Positions 1-10,832 of a stretch of 64,000 bases of DNA are shown here, one piece after another (positions within the stretch are counted from its first letter, which is position 1; each line of letters begins with the position of its first letter). The DNA comes from Sorex araneus (taxonomy: Eukaryota; Chordata; Mammalia; Eulipotyphla; Soricidae). Location of the stretch: contig NC_073304.1 in NCBI RefSeq assembly GCF_027595985.1, positions 222,509,723-222,573,722 on the forward strand, in the 5' to 3' direction. The notes beneath the pieces were generated by a model. The model ran no database searches and had not been told where the DNA came from. It was given only the letters and a program-made list of their open reading frames with translations. The position numbers were made by a program, and so were the translations under genes.

Positions 1-308
1 TGCCTGAGTTCCCCTGAAAAGTAGGAATAATTAATAACCCTCCCCCGCCTCCCTTGTGCTCCTCAAAGTACAGGTGCCAGCCCCTGTTAGCTCTTTGTCT
101 CCAGCTGGAGCTCTGAGCACCCCAGGATCAGGCTCTGTCCACACCCCAAAACTGAACGCAGGCCTGGTGTTGCTAAGTGAGCCCCTGTGGAACAAATCAA
201 CTGAGGCTGGGCTGGTAGAAGTAGGCAGGAGGTTAGTTCCCTGCCTTTATTGCCCCCTAGGTACTGCCAGGGTCCCTGGGCAACAGTATAAAAATTATTT
301 TATCAGGT
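1..308. other. Unique sequence, nothing recognised
   Basis: Left edge of the window; no repeat or coding signal that I can name. Confidence 0.5.
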
Positions 309-458
309 GGGGCCGGAACAATAGTATAGCTGGTAGGACATTTGTCTTGCATGCAGCTGACCTGGATTTGATCCCTAGTATCCCATACGGTCCCCATTCA
401 AGTGTAGAGCCAGGAGTAACCCCTGAGCATCACGGTGTGCCCCTCCCCCCCACATAAA
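309..458 (+). mobile_element. SINE A (diverged)
   Basis: Sense copy; head, CCCATACGGTCCCC core and GAGCCAGGAGTAACCCCTGAGCATCA are recognisable, with a short deletion in the middle. Confidence 0.85.
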
Positions 459-470
459 AAAGAAGTTTCA

Positions 471-646
471 GGGGCTGGAGTGATAGTACAGTGGGTAGGG
501 CATGTGCTTTGCACGTGACTGACCTGTGTTTGATGCCCAACATCCCATATGGTCCCCTGAACTCCATCAGGAGTAATTCCTGAGTGCAGAGCCAGGAGTA
601 ACCCCTGAGCATCACCAGGTGTGGCCCAAAAACCAAAAAAAACAAA
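471..646 (+). mobile_element. SINE A
   Basis: Complete sense copy beginning GGGGCTGGAGTGATAGTACAG, ending in an A-rich tail. It follows the previous copy by about 12 bp. Confidence 0.9.
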
Positions 647-2377
647 ATTAAAGACATCCTTTTATTTCCAGCCTCACCAGGAGGCCCCTCATCCCCCCAG
701 TTCCCCACAGCAGCTGTCGGCCCTGTGCCGCCCCTGGCCTCTTGGTGGTCTCTGGTGGGAGTGGACAAAGTTTCCTTGGCAGATTACTGAGGGTTTGAGC
801 CTCAGAGCCTAGAGCTCCAGCCGGTCAGGACGGTGCAGGTGTGTGAAGGCCCGCACCGTGCCGGGTGCTAAGGCAGATGCAGAACGCTGGGCGGGGATGG
901 CCGTCTCCAGGCAGCCCTGTCTCTGGCCTCAGCTGGGGACCCGAGAGTCCAGAGGGGAGTGGGAGGGCTGAGGGAGAAAAACCTGGGGGCTGCTCCCCAG
1001 GGACTGTCCTACACAGTGTGGACACTCCAGGGTCCTCCTTCAATTCTCTGGGCTTCTTCATGCCACAGCTGCCCCGGGACCAGGCTCCTTAGGGGGTGGT
1101 ACGGGGCGCTTGCCTTCCCATAGACAGGCACGCCACCACCACGGCCACACTGCATGGGCCTGTGATGAGCCGGAAGCGGAAGTCCCAGCCTCTCTTGCCC
1201 TGTGATTGACAGAAGCTTAGCAGCAAAGAAAGGGGACGCAGGAGCTGGGGAGAAAGTATAATGGGGCATTAAGCCGGCACTTGCCTCGCACACGGCTGAC
1301 CCAGGTTCACTCCCGGCACTGCATATGATCCCGAGCCACACAGGGAGTGATCCCTGAGTGCAGAGCCAGGAGGAAGCTCTGAGCAAGGAGACAAAGACTC
1401 CAAGTCGCAAGAAGAAGCTGGTCCCAAAATAGGTGACCAGATACTAAACTGGTCATAACCCCCATGACAGATAACAGAGATTGGGACAGGGCCTGGCTCA
1501 GGAGGTTTGGGCTGGAGTCTGCACCCACACCTGTGGGATGGCGCAGGGCGAGTCCTCTCCATATTTCTGACCACCCTGTCCCCCACATCACCCCTGAGCT
1601 CCACCTTCTCCCATTCCTGTGAGTGGCCTCCCTTCTGGGCACATACAGGTGATAACAGAGACAAGGGTCAACGTGAACCTCCCAACCAGCTTGGGAAAGA
1701 GCAGAACAGATAGGTCTCTGCTCGCTCAGGATGCCCAGAGGCCAGGGGTGCCCTGAGCCTGGGGGTATGGGGGACCAGCTGGTTTTCCATCACTCTCCAG
1801 GAGGCCATGGGAGGCGCTGGGCAGGGTCAAGAGGCCCTGGAGTCAGGGTGGCTGTGCCAAGAAGCTAACAGAGGTGCCAGCTTCAGGTTCCTCCTTCTGC
1901 TCCCTTCTGAAGGGGTGGAAATTGATTCGATCAAGGTGGCTGGCATGGGCAGAACTGGGGTTTCAAAGAGAGAGCTAGGAAAACGAAGCTGCATTTTGGG
2001 GTATATCCCCCAAGTCTTACTAATTCATTTCTTGTCTCGGTGCAATCAGGAGCTGGTGAGATCTCAGGTCTTTGGAGTCTTGGCATCCCCTGGGGGCCTG
2101 ATGTTGTGTGTTTTGGACCTCAGCGCTGCCAGTGCTGCAACGTCCACTTGGGCCCTGCCCCAGCGGAGCTCCGGTGCCCGCGTCCTCTGGTCAAACAGAT
2201 GCTGCTAAGAAACGGCCCATGTGGTCCTCGGGTTGGGCACTGTGCCTGTTCCGGGAAAGTCAGATGCGGAAGACGTTGGCCTTATGGGCAACACACCTAC
2301 GCTCTTGTGACAACAATTCGAAGCCACTGGCTCTAGGCCTACGCCACTGGTTCTAGGAATCACTCTGGAAGCCCATT
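647..2377. other. Unique non-coding sequence with one old SINE
   Basis: Apart from the old SINE A at 1247, this is moderately GC-rich unique DNA. Frames up to 133 codons show no homology that I recognise. Confidence 0.5.
1247..1405 (+). mobile_element. SINE A (old)
   Basis: Diverged sense copy; CCCAGGTTCACTCCCGGCA and GAGTGCAGAGCCAGGAGGA are the clearest parts. Confidence 0.7.
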
Positions 2378-2500
2378 TCATTCAAGATCTACCCTCAGCC
2401 TGTGTCTGGATGAAGGATCATCTGCTCCTTGAGTTCTTAGCATGTTCCAGGGCCAGTTTAGGTGCAGGGGACAGGGCGAATACAAACAGACCGAGAGAAT
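2378..2500 (-). repeat. L2 3' end (weak)
   Basis: Antisense order of an L2 tail: CATTTCATTCAAGATCTA, GTTCTTAGCATGTTCCAGGGCC, TTTAGGTGCAGGGGACAGGGCGAATAC. Confidence 0.45.
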
Positions 2501-2759
2501 CTAGAAATGAACAGGCCTGGAAAGGCTGGTTTTCATTTCTTTGCCCATCTCGGTCCCAGGGAAAGAGATGCTGGTGCCTCAACCTTAATAACCTAATTAT
2601 AAATGTAAGGAGAAGGCATTTCCCAGCCCCTTTCCTGTTCACCCCCCAAAAAATTCCCAGCCCCTTTTGAACCCCCACTCAAGGTCACTTTCAAAAATCC
2701 CTGGGTAATCAGCTGGGAGCCTTCAGTCCTCGAGTGCCTGTGGGAATGTCTCAAGAGGA

Positions 2760-3290
2760 AGAGTTTTTTGTGGAAAGAATGCCAGGAGTTTAATTACCGT
2801 GTGGCCCTTGGGGACTGTCTTTGACCGAGCCGAAGTGGAGACAGTTTCTGGGAAGGCTCTGGGGGCTGCTCAAGCCAGGGCAGGCCCAACCCTGGGGGCT
2901 GTGCTCGGGGTGGGTGTGAAGGGAGGCTTTGATGCTCCCTCTGCATGTGGTCTTGGGCTTACCCTGGCCACTGGGGGGCATTTAATTAATAATGTCGATG
3001 GCCTGTCATTTATCATTAACAAAACATGAGGGGTCGGGAGTGGGGGCAGCCAAGAAGGCAGAGGGGGTCCCTCAAAGCAGGGTTTGTAGATAAATTAAAA
3101 GTTCTACCCGTGGTTGGGGGGGTGGGGTGTTACGGTCAGGCCGCTTCAGGCTTTTCTCCCATTGAAGACCAATCTCTTCTCCCCGACATGGCTTTGCTCT
3201 AACTTACAGGTTGAGTTCATCGATGGCTGTGTTTTTCTCCCGTTAAATCCCAGCAAAGGGCAATTCCTGTTTGCTCCAAGCAGGTAGGAG
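2760..3290. promoter_or_regulatory. Candidate conserved non-coding block
   Basis: Repeat-free stretch with AT-rich homeodomain-type motifs (TTTAATTACCG, TTAATTAATAATGTCG, TTTATCATTAACAAAAC) next to GC-rich sequence. Confidence 0.3.
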
Positions 3291-3652
3291 AGAAGGTTTA
3301 ATAAGCCCTGGGGAATGGTTCTCACAGGGAAGGCAAACTAGAATTCCAGGAGAGCGCTCGTCTAACGACGCTTGGCTTCAACGGTATGGGGCACACTGGA
3401 AAACTTTAGAGAAAAAAGAAAAATCGGCTCCTGGGGGCTCTGTGAGGCTGTATGGGTTGCACACTGAACCACGGCAGATGGGCAGGTGTTGGCTGAGTCC
3501 TGGCCAGGCTGCTTGGCCACCAGAGGCCCGAGAGGCAGAACTTGGGGCTTCAACACGGTCTCTCTGCACAATCCTTGCTTTCTTGCTGCCTGCCCTACTC
3601 ATTCATGGTGCCCTCATGAGTTTGATAAGGCACTTTAGGGCTTAAAATGAAT

Positions 3653-3785
3653 TTGGGGGCAAGAGAGGTAGTACAGCAGGTAGGATGCTTGCGTCGCATG
3701 TGGTTGATCCAGGTTCAAGTCTCAGCACCACATGTGTTTGCCTGAGCACCACCAGTAATGATGGTTCTCCTGGGATTACCAGGAC
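3653..3785 (+). mobile_element. SINE A (old, truncated)
   Basis: Head and B-box region (ATCCAGGTTCAAGTCTCAGCACC) are recognisable and the 3' part is degraded. It shares upstream flank with the copy at 4822. Confidence 0.65.
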
Positions 3786-4042
3786 ACTCATGCGTATGAC
3801 AGTTACGGCAGTCACAGTGCCACTGTGCACTAATTTGTGAACAAGTCCGTTGTCCCCCAAGACTTAAAGCTCATTAGAGACAGACCCGACTTATTCCTGC
3901 TTCCCCACTGTCGGGCACGGGGGCACTCCGTCAAGGGGAGCTGGGAGGAGAGCTCTGTGGTCAAATTTACACCAGTCCAAGGAAGTCCCCAAGTGAAACC
4001 CAAATTCCCAAATCATGAAGGTCAGGGGGTGGTGAAATACTT

Positions 4043-4232
4043 TACTTTTTTTTTTTATTTACTTACTTACCTTTTTGCTTTGGGGCCACACATGGCAATG
4101 CTTAGGAGTTATTCCTGGCTCTGCACTCAGGAATTACTCTCACTGCGCTCAGGGATTTGGGATATGGGATTTGGGGGATCAAACCCAGGTTGACCACATG
4201 CAAGACAAGCGCCCTACCCTGGCCCAGCTTTG
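4043..4232 (-). mobile_element. SINE A
   Basis: Antisense copy with a T-rich start; the head end near 4200 is diverged. Confidence 0.85.
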
Positions 4233-4420
4233 TTTTTAAAAAGACCATTCATGGCTGGGGCTAAAGGTCGGGCTAGTGGCTCTCTGGGAGGAGGAATGAT
4301 GGCAGGGAGCAGGATGGGGCATTGGGTGATATAAGTTCTCTGTTGATCACAGGGCTGTTTTCTAGAATATTCCCTTTGTGAAAAGTCATTGAGTTGTACT
4401 CTTAAAAAAAGTGAGCATTT

Positions 4421-4604
4421 GGGGCTGGAGCGATAGCACAGCGGGAAGGGCATTTGCCTTGCACGAGGCCGACCCGGGTTCTAATCCCAGCATCCCATAT
4501 GGTCCCCTGAGCACCGCCAGGGGTAATTCCTGAGTGAAGAGCCAGGAATAACCCCTGTGCATCGTCGGGTGTGACCCAAAAACAAAAACAAAAACAAAAA
4601 AAAA
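4421..4604 (+). mobile_element. SINE A (young-looking)
   Basis: Near-consensus full-length sense copy, with a perfect A box and an AAAAACAAAAACAAAAAC tail. Possible target duplication GTGAGCATTTG on both sides (about 4410 and 4605). Confidence 0.92.
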
Positions 4605-4639
4605 GTGAGCATTTGTCTAATATGATATGCTTTGGTAAA

Positions 4640-4760
4640 AACCGGCTTGATGGCGAAGTAGTTTGGTGGTCGAGCACAGGCCTTGCATGTGTGAGGCCCT
4701 GGGTTCGATCCCCAGCATGGCACTGCCAACTGTAACCCTGTGCTCCCCACAAGCCCCTTC
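4640..4760 (+). mobile_element. Possible ID-like tRNA-derived SINE fragment
   Basis: GGTCGAGCACAGGCCTTGCA followed by GGGTTCGATCCCCAGCA gives a pol III-like head different from SINE A, resembling the tRNA-Ala-derived heads of rodent ID elements. No clear tail. The family is not identified. Confidence 0.4.
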
Positions 4761-4821
4761 CATTTTAAAAAATCTTGAAATAGAACTAAAATATGTTAGC
4801 TGTAGGGTTTAAAATGAATTT

Positions 4822-5024
4822 GGGAGCTAGAGAGATAGTATAGCAGGTAGGACGCTTACCTTGCTTGTGGCTGACCCAGGTTCAATCCACAGCACCATTT
4901 ATGGTTCCCTGAGCACCACCAGCAATGATCTCTGAGCACAGAGCCAGGGGTAAAAATAAGGCTTAAGCACAGCAGTGTGTGGCCTATTTGCTTTCCCGAA
5001 TAAATTAAAAAAAAAAAAAAAAGA
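4822..5024 (+). mobile_element. SINE A (diverged, long A tail)
   Basis: Sense copy with an insertion near the 3' end and a terminal A run of about 17. Confidence 0.8.
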
Positions 5025-5084
5025 AGAAGTGGGTTCCTAGTTCCCTCTGTGTTGCTCTTGAGATATATTTTTTAATTATTTATT

Positions 5085-5262
5085 TTATTCCTTTAATTTT
5101 TGGTTCTGTGGCCACACCCAGCAGTGTGCAGCTTACTCCGGGTTCTGCACTCAGGGAACACTCCTTGTGGGTTCAGGGTTCCCTATGTGAAGTTGGGGAT
5201 TGAATGTGGGTTGGACATTTACAAGGCAAATGCCCTGCCTGCTGTACTATCTTTCCTGGTCC
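5085..5262 (-). mobile_element. SINE A (old)
   Basis: Antisense copy; GGCCACACCCAGCAGTG and TTCTGCACTCAGGGA are clear. Confidence 0.8.
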
Positions 5263-5269
5263 TTAAAAT

Positions 5270-5461
5270 ATTTTAAATAAGTATTCAATTTAACAACATG
5301 TACATATTTAAATATATATAGTTTTCCAGCACCATTTATATATAACTGGCACTTAGCATTGTGTAATTTTCAAGTGTCTGGTGTGTTGACACATCTATAG
5401 AGTGGAAAAGAATTGCTACACTGAGGTTAGTTAACACCTCCAGCTCCACACGTAATTAGTT

Positions 5462-5496
<35 letters not shown>

Positions 5497-5800
5497 ATGT
5501 GACTATTTGAGGTCTACTGGCCTTGAGTTTTTGGATTTCACCTATAGGTGAGATCTTTATGCGGTTTATCTTTCCTTGTCCTATGTCTTTCACTTAGCAT
5601 AATACATTTAAGATACATCCGTTTCTTACAAAAGGCCAAATATGAACCATATTCCATTGTGTTTCTTCTACCCCACATGTTATTTCTCTTATCTCATCCT
5701 CCACTGGTGGACAGAGAGTTTAGGATTCCACATCTTGATTATTATGAATAAATCTGTAGTGAGCCTGGGGGTAAATTATCTCTTTCAGAACCAAACCTCA
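5270..5800 (-). mobile_element. Old LINE-1 3' end
   Basis: Read antisense, this holds the typical L1 ORF2 end / 3' UTR series: TTTCACTTAGCATAATACAT, ATTCCATTGTGT, a CATCTTGATTATTATGAATAA block and a CTCTTTCAGA end. It is interrupted by a TG repeat at 5465-5494. No intact frame remains. Confidence 0.75.
5465..5494. repeat. (TG)n microsatellite
   Basis: Perfect TG run inside the old LINE-1. Confidence 0.95.
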
Positions 5801-5960
5801 CAGTCGGTCATCTGAGTAAGACGAGGTCCTTGAGGCTGGGAAGGGTGGGGAAGAGGGGCAGGGGGTGTAGATGCCAGGATCACCTAGTTCATGTTGCAGT
5901 AACAAGTGTTACCAGAGCTTCTGAGGCCGAGAGCCTGGTGGCCAAGCTCATCTCTCACCT

Positions 5961-5962
<2 letters not shown>

Positions 5963-6020
<58 letters not shown>
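5963..6020. repeat. (CT)n microsatellite
   Basis: Nearly pure CT run of about 58 bp. Confidence 0.95.
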
Positions 6021-6024
<4 letters not shown>

Positions 6025-6467
6025 ACCTCCTGTGGGTTGTGCATCAGCTGCTGGTTTACCCAACCTTTCTTCTTTCCAGTGCCAGGCACTGCCATCCATG
6101 TCACAAAGAGGGAAGAGAGAACATGCAGAGAACCTTACGTAGCCTGGAAAGTTCTGCTCCCCTTGTCCCATCTGTCCCACTGGACTGTATAAGTCACACG
6201 GTCAGTCCTGAACCAAGACAATGTGCAAAATAGAAACTTCCTCCAGTGAGGGAGGAATATTTACAAGCAAAGCAACTGTGTGCTAAGGACATGCAAAGAA
6301 ATCCTTAGAAGGTGGGAGAAGTACCATGGTCTGCAGAGAGCTGGGAAAGATAGCAGCGGCCTGCCTGGAGGAGGAAGCAGGTGTGTTGGGTCTTGAAGAG
6401 GGAGTAGGAGCTCATCCTGGCGGAGAAGACATTTACAACAGAACACGTTTAAGAGTGAAAGGCAGGG

Positions 6468-6630
6468 GACCCCTGCTACAGGTGGGGTAGGGTGTTTGCC
6501 TTGCACAAGCTTACTGTCAATCCCCCAGCATCTCATATGGTCCCCTGAGCACCACCAGGAGTGCAGAGCCAGGAGTAACCCCTGAACGTTGCCGGGTGTG
6601 ACCCAAAAAAAGCCAAAAAACAAACAAAAA
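6468..6630 (+). mobile_element. SINE A (internal deletion)
   Basis: Sense copy lacking one of the two tail units: CACCACCAGGAGTGCAGAGCC is a direct join. Confidence 0.8.
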
Positions 6631-6640
6631 GAGTGAAAGA

Positions 6641-6830
6641 CTGGACCAGAGTGATAGCACAGTGGATAGGGCATTTGCCTTGCGTGTGACTAACCGGTGT
6701 TCAATTCCTGGCACCTGATATGGTCCTTGAGCCTCCCTAGGAGTGACCCCTGAGTTCAGAGCCAGGAGTAAGCCCTGAGCACCACTGGCTGTGCCAAAAC
6801 CACCTCGAAACCCCAAAGAAAAGGGAAAGG
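6641..6830 (+). mobile_element. SINE A
   Basis: Sense copy 10 bp after the previous one; moderately diverged. Confidence 0.85.
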
Positions 6831-7139
6831 AGAAGCTGTGAAATGTTTCCTGGGATCTTGGAATGAATCCCCAAGAAGGGGACTATTAGATTCCTGGGAT
6901 CCAACTGGGTAATTAGGGGAGGGCAGTGAGGCCGGGACACAGGTGCTTTGACAGCGGGGCGAAGGAGGACCTTTCTCTGTGTGAGGCAGAAGCGGGGAGG
7001 CCTCTGAGCTTTGAGGTAGGATTTGGACCCCCCAGGCTGGCCGGGTGAAAGAATCATTTGTCACTCGAAGTGCGGAGAAGCAGCCAAATAAAAGGGCACC
7101 TGCTGCACTCAGGGAGAGCCCCTCAGAAAGTCCAGGTGT

Positions 7140-7490
7140 TCTGCGCTGGCACCCAGCTGGCAACGTTTTCCCCGGGGGGCTCCATCCCGCAGCGGGGAGC
7201 CGTCGGGCCGGGGCCCCCGCGGACCCGCCTGACCCCGCGCTGCGCCCACCCGCACCCGGAGCGAGCCCGACCCGGCCACCGGAGGCCTGGCGTGGCGGAT
7301 ATTTGTCTGTGATACGATTGTAATTTGGGCCCCTTTTGGCCGCCCTAAATTGTCCTGTTTGCACAGCGCCAGGCTGAAATAGCCCGGCGCGCGCGCCCCA
7401 GGAAATGAGCTCAGGGCCGGGCCGCCGCGGAGGGCGCCCTGCAGCCGCCCCGGCGCTCCCCGCGCCCCCGCCGGCCCGCGAGCTGCTATT
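7140..7490. promoter_or_regulatory. Orphan CpG island
   Basis: About 40 CpG by eye in 350 bp, while CpG is rare in most of the window. No gene start is recognisable here. An AT-richer core (7295-7375: GGATATTTGTCTGTGATACG, TTTTGGCCGCCCTAAATTG) sits inside it, and CTATTTTTTC (MEF2-like) follows at 7485. The position is about 37 kb 5' of MEOX1. It could be a distal enhancer or an unannotated promoter. Confidence 0.55.
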
Positions 7491-7521
7491 TTTTCATTTG
7501 ACCGACTTCAACGGGTAATTT

Positions 7522-7645
7522 GAATTATGATCATGAAAAGGGCCCCCGGGGCGCTGTCTGCCGCTGTCAGCTCAGAGCACAGGGGCACTTGGGAGTCCGG
7601 AGCATCTCCCCGAGGGGGCGGGGAGCGCGGGCGCCCGAGCCAGGG
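7522..7645 (+). repeat. Local duplication, copy 1
   Basis: About 124 bp starting GAATTATGATCATGA and ending GAGCCAGG. It aligns to 7909-8028 at roughly 88-90 percent by eye. Confidence 0.85.
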
Positions 7646-7908
7646 CTTGGGCTGAGGCCACTGCTGCTCGCCTCCTCCCGCCACGAAGGTCACCAGCCCA
7701 GTTTACAACACTGCGTCTCACTAGCACGCGTGGAAGAGGACCGGGCACGCGGTTGCACCCTCCAGCCAACGCAAAGCCGAGCTTCCTTTCGGGGGGTGGG
7801 GGGGCTCCCGGCCACCGTCACAGGCGCGCGCTCACCAACTTCGTGGCAACCGTGGTCCGTGGGGCTATGCCCCCGTCCACGTGCTCTCATGTTCGCGCCG
7901 CTGTTCCT

Positions 7909-8028
7909 GAATGATGATCATGAGAAGGGTCCCCGGGGCGCTGTCTGCCGCTGTCGGCTCAGAGAGAAGGGGGACTTGGGAGCCCCGAGCATCTCCCGGA
8001 GCGGGCGGGGAGCGGGCCTGAGCCAGGT
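7909..8028 (+). repeat. Local duplication, copy 2
   Basis: GAATGATGATCATGAGAAGG to GAGCCAGG; shared blocks include GGGGCGCTGTCTGCCGCTGTC and GAGCATCTCCC. The 8-bp palindrome ATGATCAT is kept in both. Confidence 0.85.
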
Positions 8029-8109
8029 CTGTTCCTGAGCCTCGTCTGGGTATCCCCCACTTCACCCCGTGTCCGCCCGCGTCCCGGGGGTTCCTTCCAG
8101 GAGGGCCAT

Positions 8110-8370
8110 TAGTTATAGGCTCCCCCTATTCCTGTCCCCGTTGGCTGGAGCAAATCAGGCCCATTTTTTCCCTATCCTAGCAAATGTCTTTGGCGATATA
8201 GAAAGCTTCTCTCTTCCTGATGAATTATCTCCTTGGAATGAATCCCCAAGAGGGGAATTATTGGGCCAAAGGCTGTGAACATTTTTATGGCACTGGGTAT
8301 TATTGCCAAATTGCCTTCCCAAAGGGCTGTGTCTGATAATTTACAGTTTTAAAAGGAGGAACCAGCCAGA
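8110..8370 (-). mobile_element. Very old LINE-1 3' end
   Basis: The antisense L1 series is recognisable: TGGCACTGGGTATTATTGCCAAATTGCC preceded by a GGAATTATTGGGCCAAAGG block. Confidence 0.6.
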
Positions 8371-8519
8371 TGTGTACTTTGTACTTCCCTCTCTGCACAT
8401 AAAGAGCATGAACTTGGCCAGCGGGTGCCGGGGGCTGAGGGATAAGGGGCAGGCGAATGGGAGGGGCAGTGCTGGGGACCCCTCCATCCGAGGCCAGTGC
8501 TCTATAAGCATAGGCTTTC

Positions 8520-8720
8520 TGGTTTTTTGTTTTTTAGTTGTTGTTTTTCTTTTTTAATTTTTGCAGCGGAAGAGTCTTTGGGGGGGACCATGTAATGTCC
8601 TGAAGTTGAAGTTGGTCAAATGAAAAGACAGCGGCTCGCTGGGGATCAAGCCCAGGGCTCCCCCACCTGCGTCCCTCTGCCAAGGGTCCCTGGGTCAGGC
8701 CCAGCACTGCTCGCTTCTGA
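8520..8720 (-). mobile_element. Possible very old SINE A-like copy
   Basis: A T-rich start, then GGGGATCAAGCCCAGGGCTCCC in the antisense B-box position. Weak match. Confidence 0.3.
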
Positions 8721-8997
8721 AATGGGAACTGGCCTATACCTCTGGCTTCTTGTCATTGGTGCATTTTCTGTGAACGCAGTGTGGAGTCCGCAGTGACCGC
8801 TGGCCAAGGTGAGGGCACACTGGGAGTTTGCTCCAGGAGTGGCCATCACCACCCCCTACCCCCCATATCCCTCATGGCCACCTCATGGCAGAGCTGGGTT
8901 CTGGCGGAATCCCCTGTATTAACGAGGACATGACTGGAAGAAGAAACCAAGGTCCACCGAGCACTGTCTACACTGTGTCCATTCAGGGTGCAGATGC

Positions 8998-9001
<4 letters not shown>

Positions 9002-9038
<37 letters not shown>

Positions 9039-9100
9039 TCTCTCTTCCTCTCTCTCTCTCTCTTTCTCCCCTCCTCTCCTTCTGTCTCTCCCTCCATCCC
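9002..9100. repeat. (CT)n, imperfect
   Basis: CT run becoming a mixed pyrimidine tract after 9034. Confidence 0.95.
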
Positions 9101-9362
9101 TCCCTGTATCCCCTCCTCAATTTCTCCCCTAGCCAAAGCCCATGTATCAACCACCGATGGCTCCAGAAGGGGCACACTGGGCCCTGCCCCCAATTCTTCT
9201 GTGCCCCAAACACTGTGCCCTTTGCAGGATTCCCCCCCCCCTTCATCTTCTTCCCCCATCTCATAGTGCATGGTATAACTTGTCTGACCTTGGTTCTCCA
9301 AGGCCATTCTGAGGAGGTCCCGAGAGCCAGCTCCTATGACCTTATTTAAATGCTAGTTTCCT

Positions 9363-9535
9363 GGGGCTGGCTGGTACCTCAAGTGTTAGAGTTTACACCA
9401 AGAGCCATGAGAGGTCCCGAGTTCAATCCCAGGACTGCACGGCCCTGCCAAGGATGACCCAGGCCTGTCGGGCCCAGCATGGCCAAGCAGGCTCTGGAAT
9501 CTCCTAACACCCCTGGGTGTGGCCCCTTTAAAAGA
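9363..9535 (+). mobile_element. Possible old tRNA-headed SINE
   Basis: Starts GGGGCTGGCTGG, has a B box-like GAGTTCAATCCCAGGACTG and ends CTGGGTGTGGCCCCTTTAAAA. The middle does not match SINE A. Confidence 0.45.
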
Positions 9536-10654
9536 TAACAATAATGCATCAATAAAGCGAGTAACAGCCACACACTCTTCCTGGATAGTGGCAGGTTCTC
9601 CAGATGAGCGAACACAGCCTTCTCCTCTGGCTGGGGCTGGGTCCTTTCTGGGCCCCTGCAGGCAGGGACAGAGGTTTCACTCAGGCAAGAGCCGTGCTGC
9701 CGGGACCTGGGTTCCAACTGCCTCAGAGATAACAACGGCAAGTGATTGCCTGGGCTCAGCCGCTGGTGTGAAACTGCTTCTCAGCACATGGCCAGACAGG
9801 TGTGGAGCGAGCCCCGAGAGGGCGCGGGGACGCCTCTTCCACCGAGTGTCATTGAGATTCGGGTTTTCAAGAACAGGTAGGACTGTAAACTCTTTGGGTC
9901 ATGGCTCTAGTTTTAGAATTGGCAGTGACTGGCAGCTGCCTCTGGTGCAGTTCTTGGAAAGTCACTCACGGAGGTGCTCAGGGGGTCGGTGGGGGGGTGC
10001 CCCAGGAACCAAATCCCTACCTCCCGCATGCAAAACCGCATCCTACCTGCAGAGCTTCCTCTTGAACTCCCCGACATCATCCCCAGTGGAGGGGGACAGC
10101 AGAAAGAAACCAGAAAGCCTTTCACAGCACCCAAATAATCCCTGAGCATATGCCCCCCCAAACCTACAATGAGAGGCCAGTAAGCTTCTCCCCAGACCCT
10201 CCAACCACACTCCGTTGGGCACACATTGGGTACCCTCCCTCCAGAGGCCTCCCCCTACCCTGGGGACTGGCCCAGAGCCAGACATCCAAAGGAGACGCCA
10301 AGTACACAGCACGGGTGCTGAGGCTAACTGCCCCTGGAAAGTTCAGACTGGGGGCTAATTTCTGAATTTCAGTCCCTGCCTGCTGCTCACTGGGTGGTAA
10401 ACTGAGGCCAGTGGCTGCCCTGCTCTGAGCACTGGTTTTTTGGCCTATAAAAGCAGGAGTCTGAGCTGGCACTGGCTTTGTGTGTGGGGGTCCTGGGTCT
10501 CACTCCCAATACCACATGATTCCCCAAGTACCAACTGGAGTGACCCTGGCATGCAGGACCCCGGTGACCTTTGGACATAGCCCAACCTCCCTCCATAAGA
10601 TGAAACCAAAGAGAGCAATCATATCCCCCCCCCCGCCCCCAGGCACTGAGTTTG

Positions 10655-10832
10655 CCTTCCTTTTTGGTTTTGGACCACACCCCTCAGCGATACTTGGGGG
10701 GGTTACTCCTGGCTCTGCTCTTGGGAGTTATTCCTGTGGTACTCGGGGGACCATAAGGGATGCCGGGGATCGAACCCGAGTGGGCCGCGTGCAAGACCCA
10801 CGCCCTCCCTGCTGCACTATCTCTCTAGCCCA
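10655..10832 (-). mobile_element. SINE A
   Basis: Antisense copy; GGGGATCGAACCCGAGTGGGC marks the B box. Confidence 0.85.

Larger units (their letters stand above)
8721..10654. other. Non-coding; CT tract and one old SINE
   Basis: Besides the CT run at 9002 and a tRNA-headed remnant at 9363, I see only unique sequence. Faint MIR-like phrases near 9690-9760 and 10380-10460 are too weak to call. Confidence 0.5.

Noticed and set aside
309-458. tRNA gene call from A and B box motifs
   Set aside because: The tRNA-like heads belong to SINE A/B copies and lack a foldable tRNA with anticodon arm; the same holds for all other copies.
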